Below, in pieces: positions 62,892 through 64,000 of a stretch of DNA of 64,000 bases (the first letter of the stretch is position 1; each line of letters begins with the position of its first letter). Location of the stretch: NCBI GenBank assembly GCA_016648135.1, contig JADDOH010023013.1, forward strand, positions 1 through 64,000, given 5' to 3'. Both the position numbers and the translations under genes were made by a program. The notes below the pieces were generated by a model that saw nothing but the letters and a program-made list of their open reading frames with translations, ran no database searches and was not told the origin of the DNA. This DNA comes from Agrypnia vestita. Taxonomy: Eukaryota > Arthropoda > Insecta > Trichoptera > Phryganeidae.

Positions 62892-64000
62892 TATTAGGTC
62901 CTTACATATGAAATTGACGTTTTACCGTACTGGCAAATTTGATCGCAAATATCTTCTCTTTGGTTAGGAATTCCAAATCCAAATTTTTACAGCTATTTAC
63001 TCATGTATTTGTGTTTTGAAAATTATAATTCATTTGTTTTTTCCTCAATTGTTTTTTTCTTTGCGAGACTCAGTTTACAAAATGAAAAACTTGAAATATC
63101 GCGTTATTTACGAGTACGAGTTCCACCGTGGCACCAGTGCTGCAGAAACGGCTCGAAGGATTAATGATGTGTATGGCGACGGTGCCGCAAAAGAAAACAC
63201 AGTGCGTTTTTGGTTCCAACGTTTTCGTTCTGGAAATTTCGACCTGCAGAACAAGCCCCGTGGACGGCCGGAGACCAAAGTTGATAATGAAGAATTGAAG
63301 GCTATTGTGGAAGCGGAATCCATCGCAAACCACATCCGAGTTAGCTACAGGCTGCGGTGTTAGTGATAAAACTGTTTTAATCCACTTGAAGCAAATTGGT
63401 AAGGTGAAAAAGCTTGAAAGGTGGGGACCTCACGAATTGAGTGAAGCAAATCAACAAACGCGAGTTACTTGTGAGCGTTTGGTGGACTAGTGCTGGTGTC
63501 GTTCACTACAGCTTTCTTAAATCTGGCCAGACGATTACGGCAGATGTCTATTGTCAGCAACTGCAAACCATGATGGAAAAGCTAGCTGCTAAACAACCGA
63601 GGCTGGTTAATCGCTCTAGGCCACTGCTGCTTCATGACAACGCTAGACCACACACTGCACAACAGACGGCTACCAAATTAGAGGAGCTTCAATTGGAATG
63701 TCTAAGACATCCACCGTACTCTCCGGACCTTGCCCCAACAGATTACCATTTTTTTCGAAATTTGGATAACTTCTTGCAAAGGAAAAAATTCAACTCCGAT
63801 GGGGCAGTCCAAACCGCCTTCAAAGATTTTATTGATTCCCTTCCGAATGGTTTTTTTAGTAAAGGGATCGATGAACTACCTATGAGATGGCAAAAGTGCA
63901 TAGATAGCCAATGGTACATACTTTGATTAAATAAATATATTATAATAAAAAAAAATCGACTTTATGTTCCTCCCATACTAAACGTCAATTTCATATGTAA
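62892..64000 (+). mobile_element. mariner element, right tip cut by window end
   Basis: TA (62892-62893) precedes TTAGGTCCTTACATATGAAA. At the other end TTTCATATGTAA closes the window, mirroring the left tip from 62902. The last ~8 bp of the right inverted repeat and the second TA should lie just beyond 64000. About 1.1 kb, versus ~1.3 kb for intact mariners, because of an internal deletion. Confidence 0.9.
63082..63926 (+). pseudogene. mariner transposase, frameshifted with internal deletion
   Basis: Starts MKNLKYRVIYEYEFHRGTSA: the first helix-turn-helix with AAETARRINDVYGDGA, then WFQRFRSGNFDLQNKPRGRP. A frameshift near 63316 moves sense to PSQTTSELATGCGVSDKTVL (second HTH) up to WGPHELSEANQQ. 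Next, GTGAGCGTTT (63471-63480) joins directly to VWWTSAGVVHYSFLKSGQTI. The ~85 residues normally in between, including the first catalytic Asp (CDEKW), are missing. The remaining DD34D pair is present: LLLHDNARPH and SPDLAPTDYH. The stop is at 63924-63926. It cannot encode active transposase. The family resembles lepidopteran (cecropia-type) mariners from memory. Confidence 0.9.

Noticed and set aside
1..64000. Assignment to a Hox or other named developmental locus
   Set aside because: Homeodomain-type words in GC islands are suggestive, but no exon of any named host gene is visible.

Overview
This window looks like a gene-poor, AT-rich stretch of an insect nuclear genome, most likely a moth or butterfly. 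I see no complete host gene, no rRNA and no functional tRNA gene. The lepidopteran call rests on repeat families I recognise from memory, not on a search: Helitron-type repeats ending in a hairpin plus CTAG, the GCCGTCTTCAAAAAAGGAGG repeat, a mariner with TTAGGTCC tips, and many fragments of insect LINEs.

Almost everything identifiable is mobile DNA. The largest unit is a Penelope-like retroelement (32.7-35.5 kb, minus strand). It has a nearly intact reverse transcriptase plus GIY-YIG endonuclease, is broken by one apparent 1-nt indel, and is framed by ~427-bp inverted ends and a 10-bp target duplication. Hammerhead-ribozyme-like cores (CTGANGA, stem, GAAAC) sit in both inverted ends. At least a dozen more such cores from several other Penelope-type families are scattered through the window, often as divergent pairs in short inverted-repeat units with no ORF (0.8, 13.1, 18.2, 26.2 and 35.6 kb).

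Layout: 0-5 kb Penelope unit, Helitron ends, and a SINE split by a LINE. 5.6-7.6 kb hAT element with a perfect 8-bp target duplication. 7.9-14.7 kb LINE ends, GC-rich islands and a Penelope unit inside a MITE. 16-20 kb LINE fragments and Penelope inverted repeats. 22-25.8 kb SINE, tandem duplication, long hairpin, decayed APE-type LINE and a Helitron-like repeat full of heat-shock-element arrays. 26-29.6 kb Penelope unit, foldback element, twin palindromes and a Harbinger-like MITE. 30.8-31.1 kb second heat-shock-element repeat. 31-37 kb LINEs and the large Penelope. 38-40.5 kb Helitron-type helicase split by a hAT-like insert. 41.9-42.8 kb ZBED/hAT remnant plus minisatellite. 43-62 kb LINE fragments, foldbacks, a CpG-rich island (52.9-53.9 kb) and MITEs. 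62.9-64 kb a dead mariner whose right tip runs off the window.

The elements do not form a pathway. The common themes are self-cleaving-RNA motifs carried by Penelope-type units, perfect alternating GAA/TTC heat-shock arrays carried by Helitron-like units, and many very short-spacer perfect palindromes that look like template-switch scars. The spaced GC-rich islands may be host regulatory DNA, but that is a guess.
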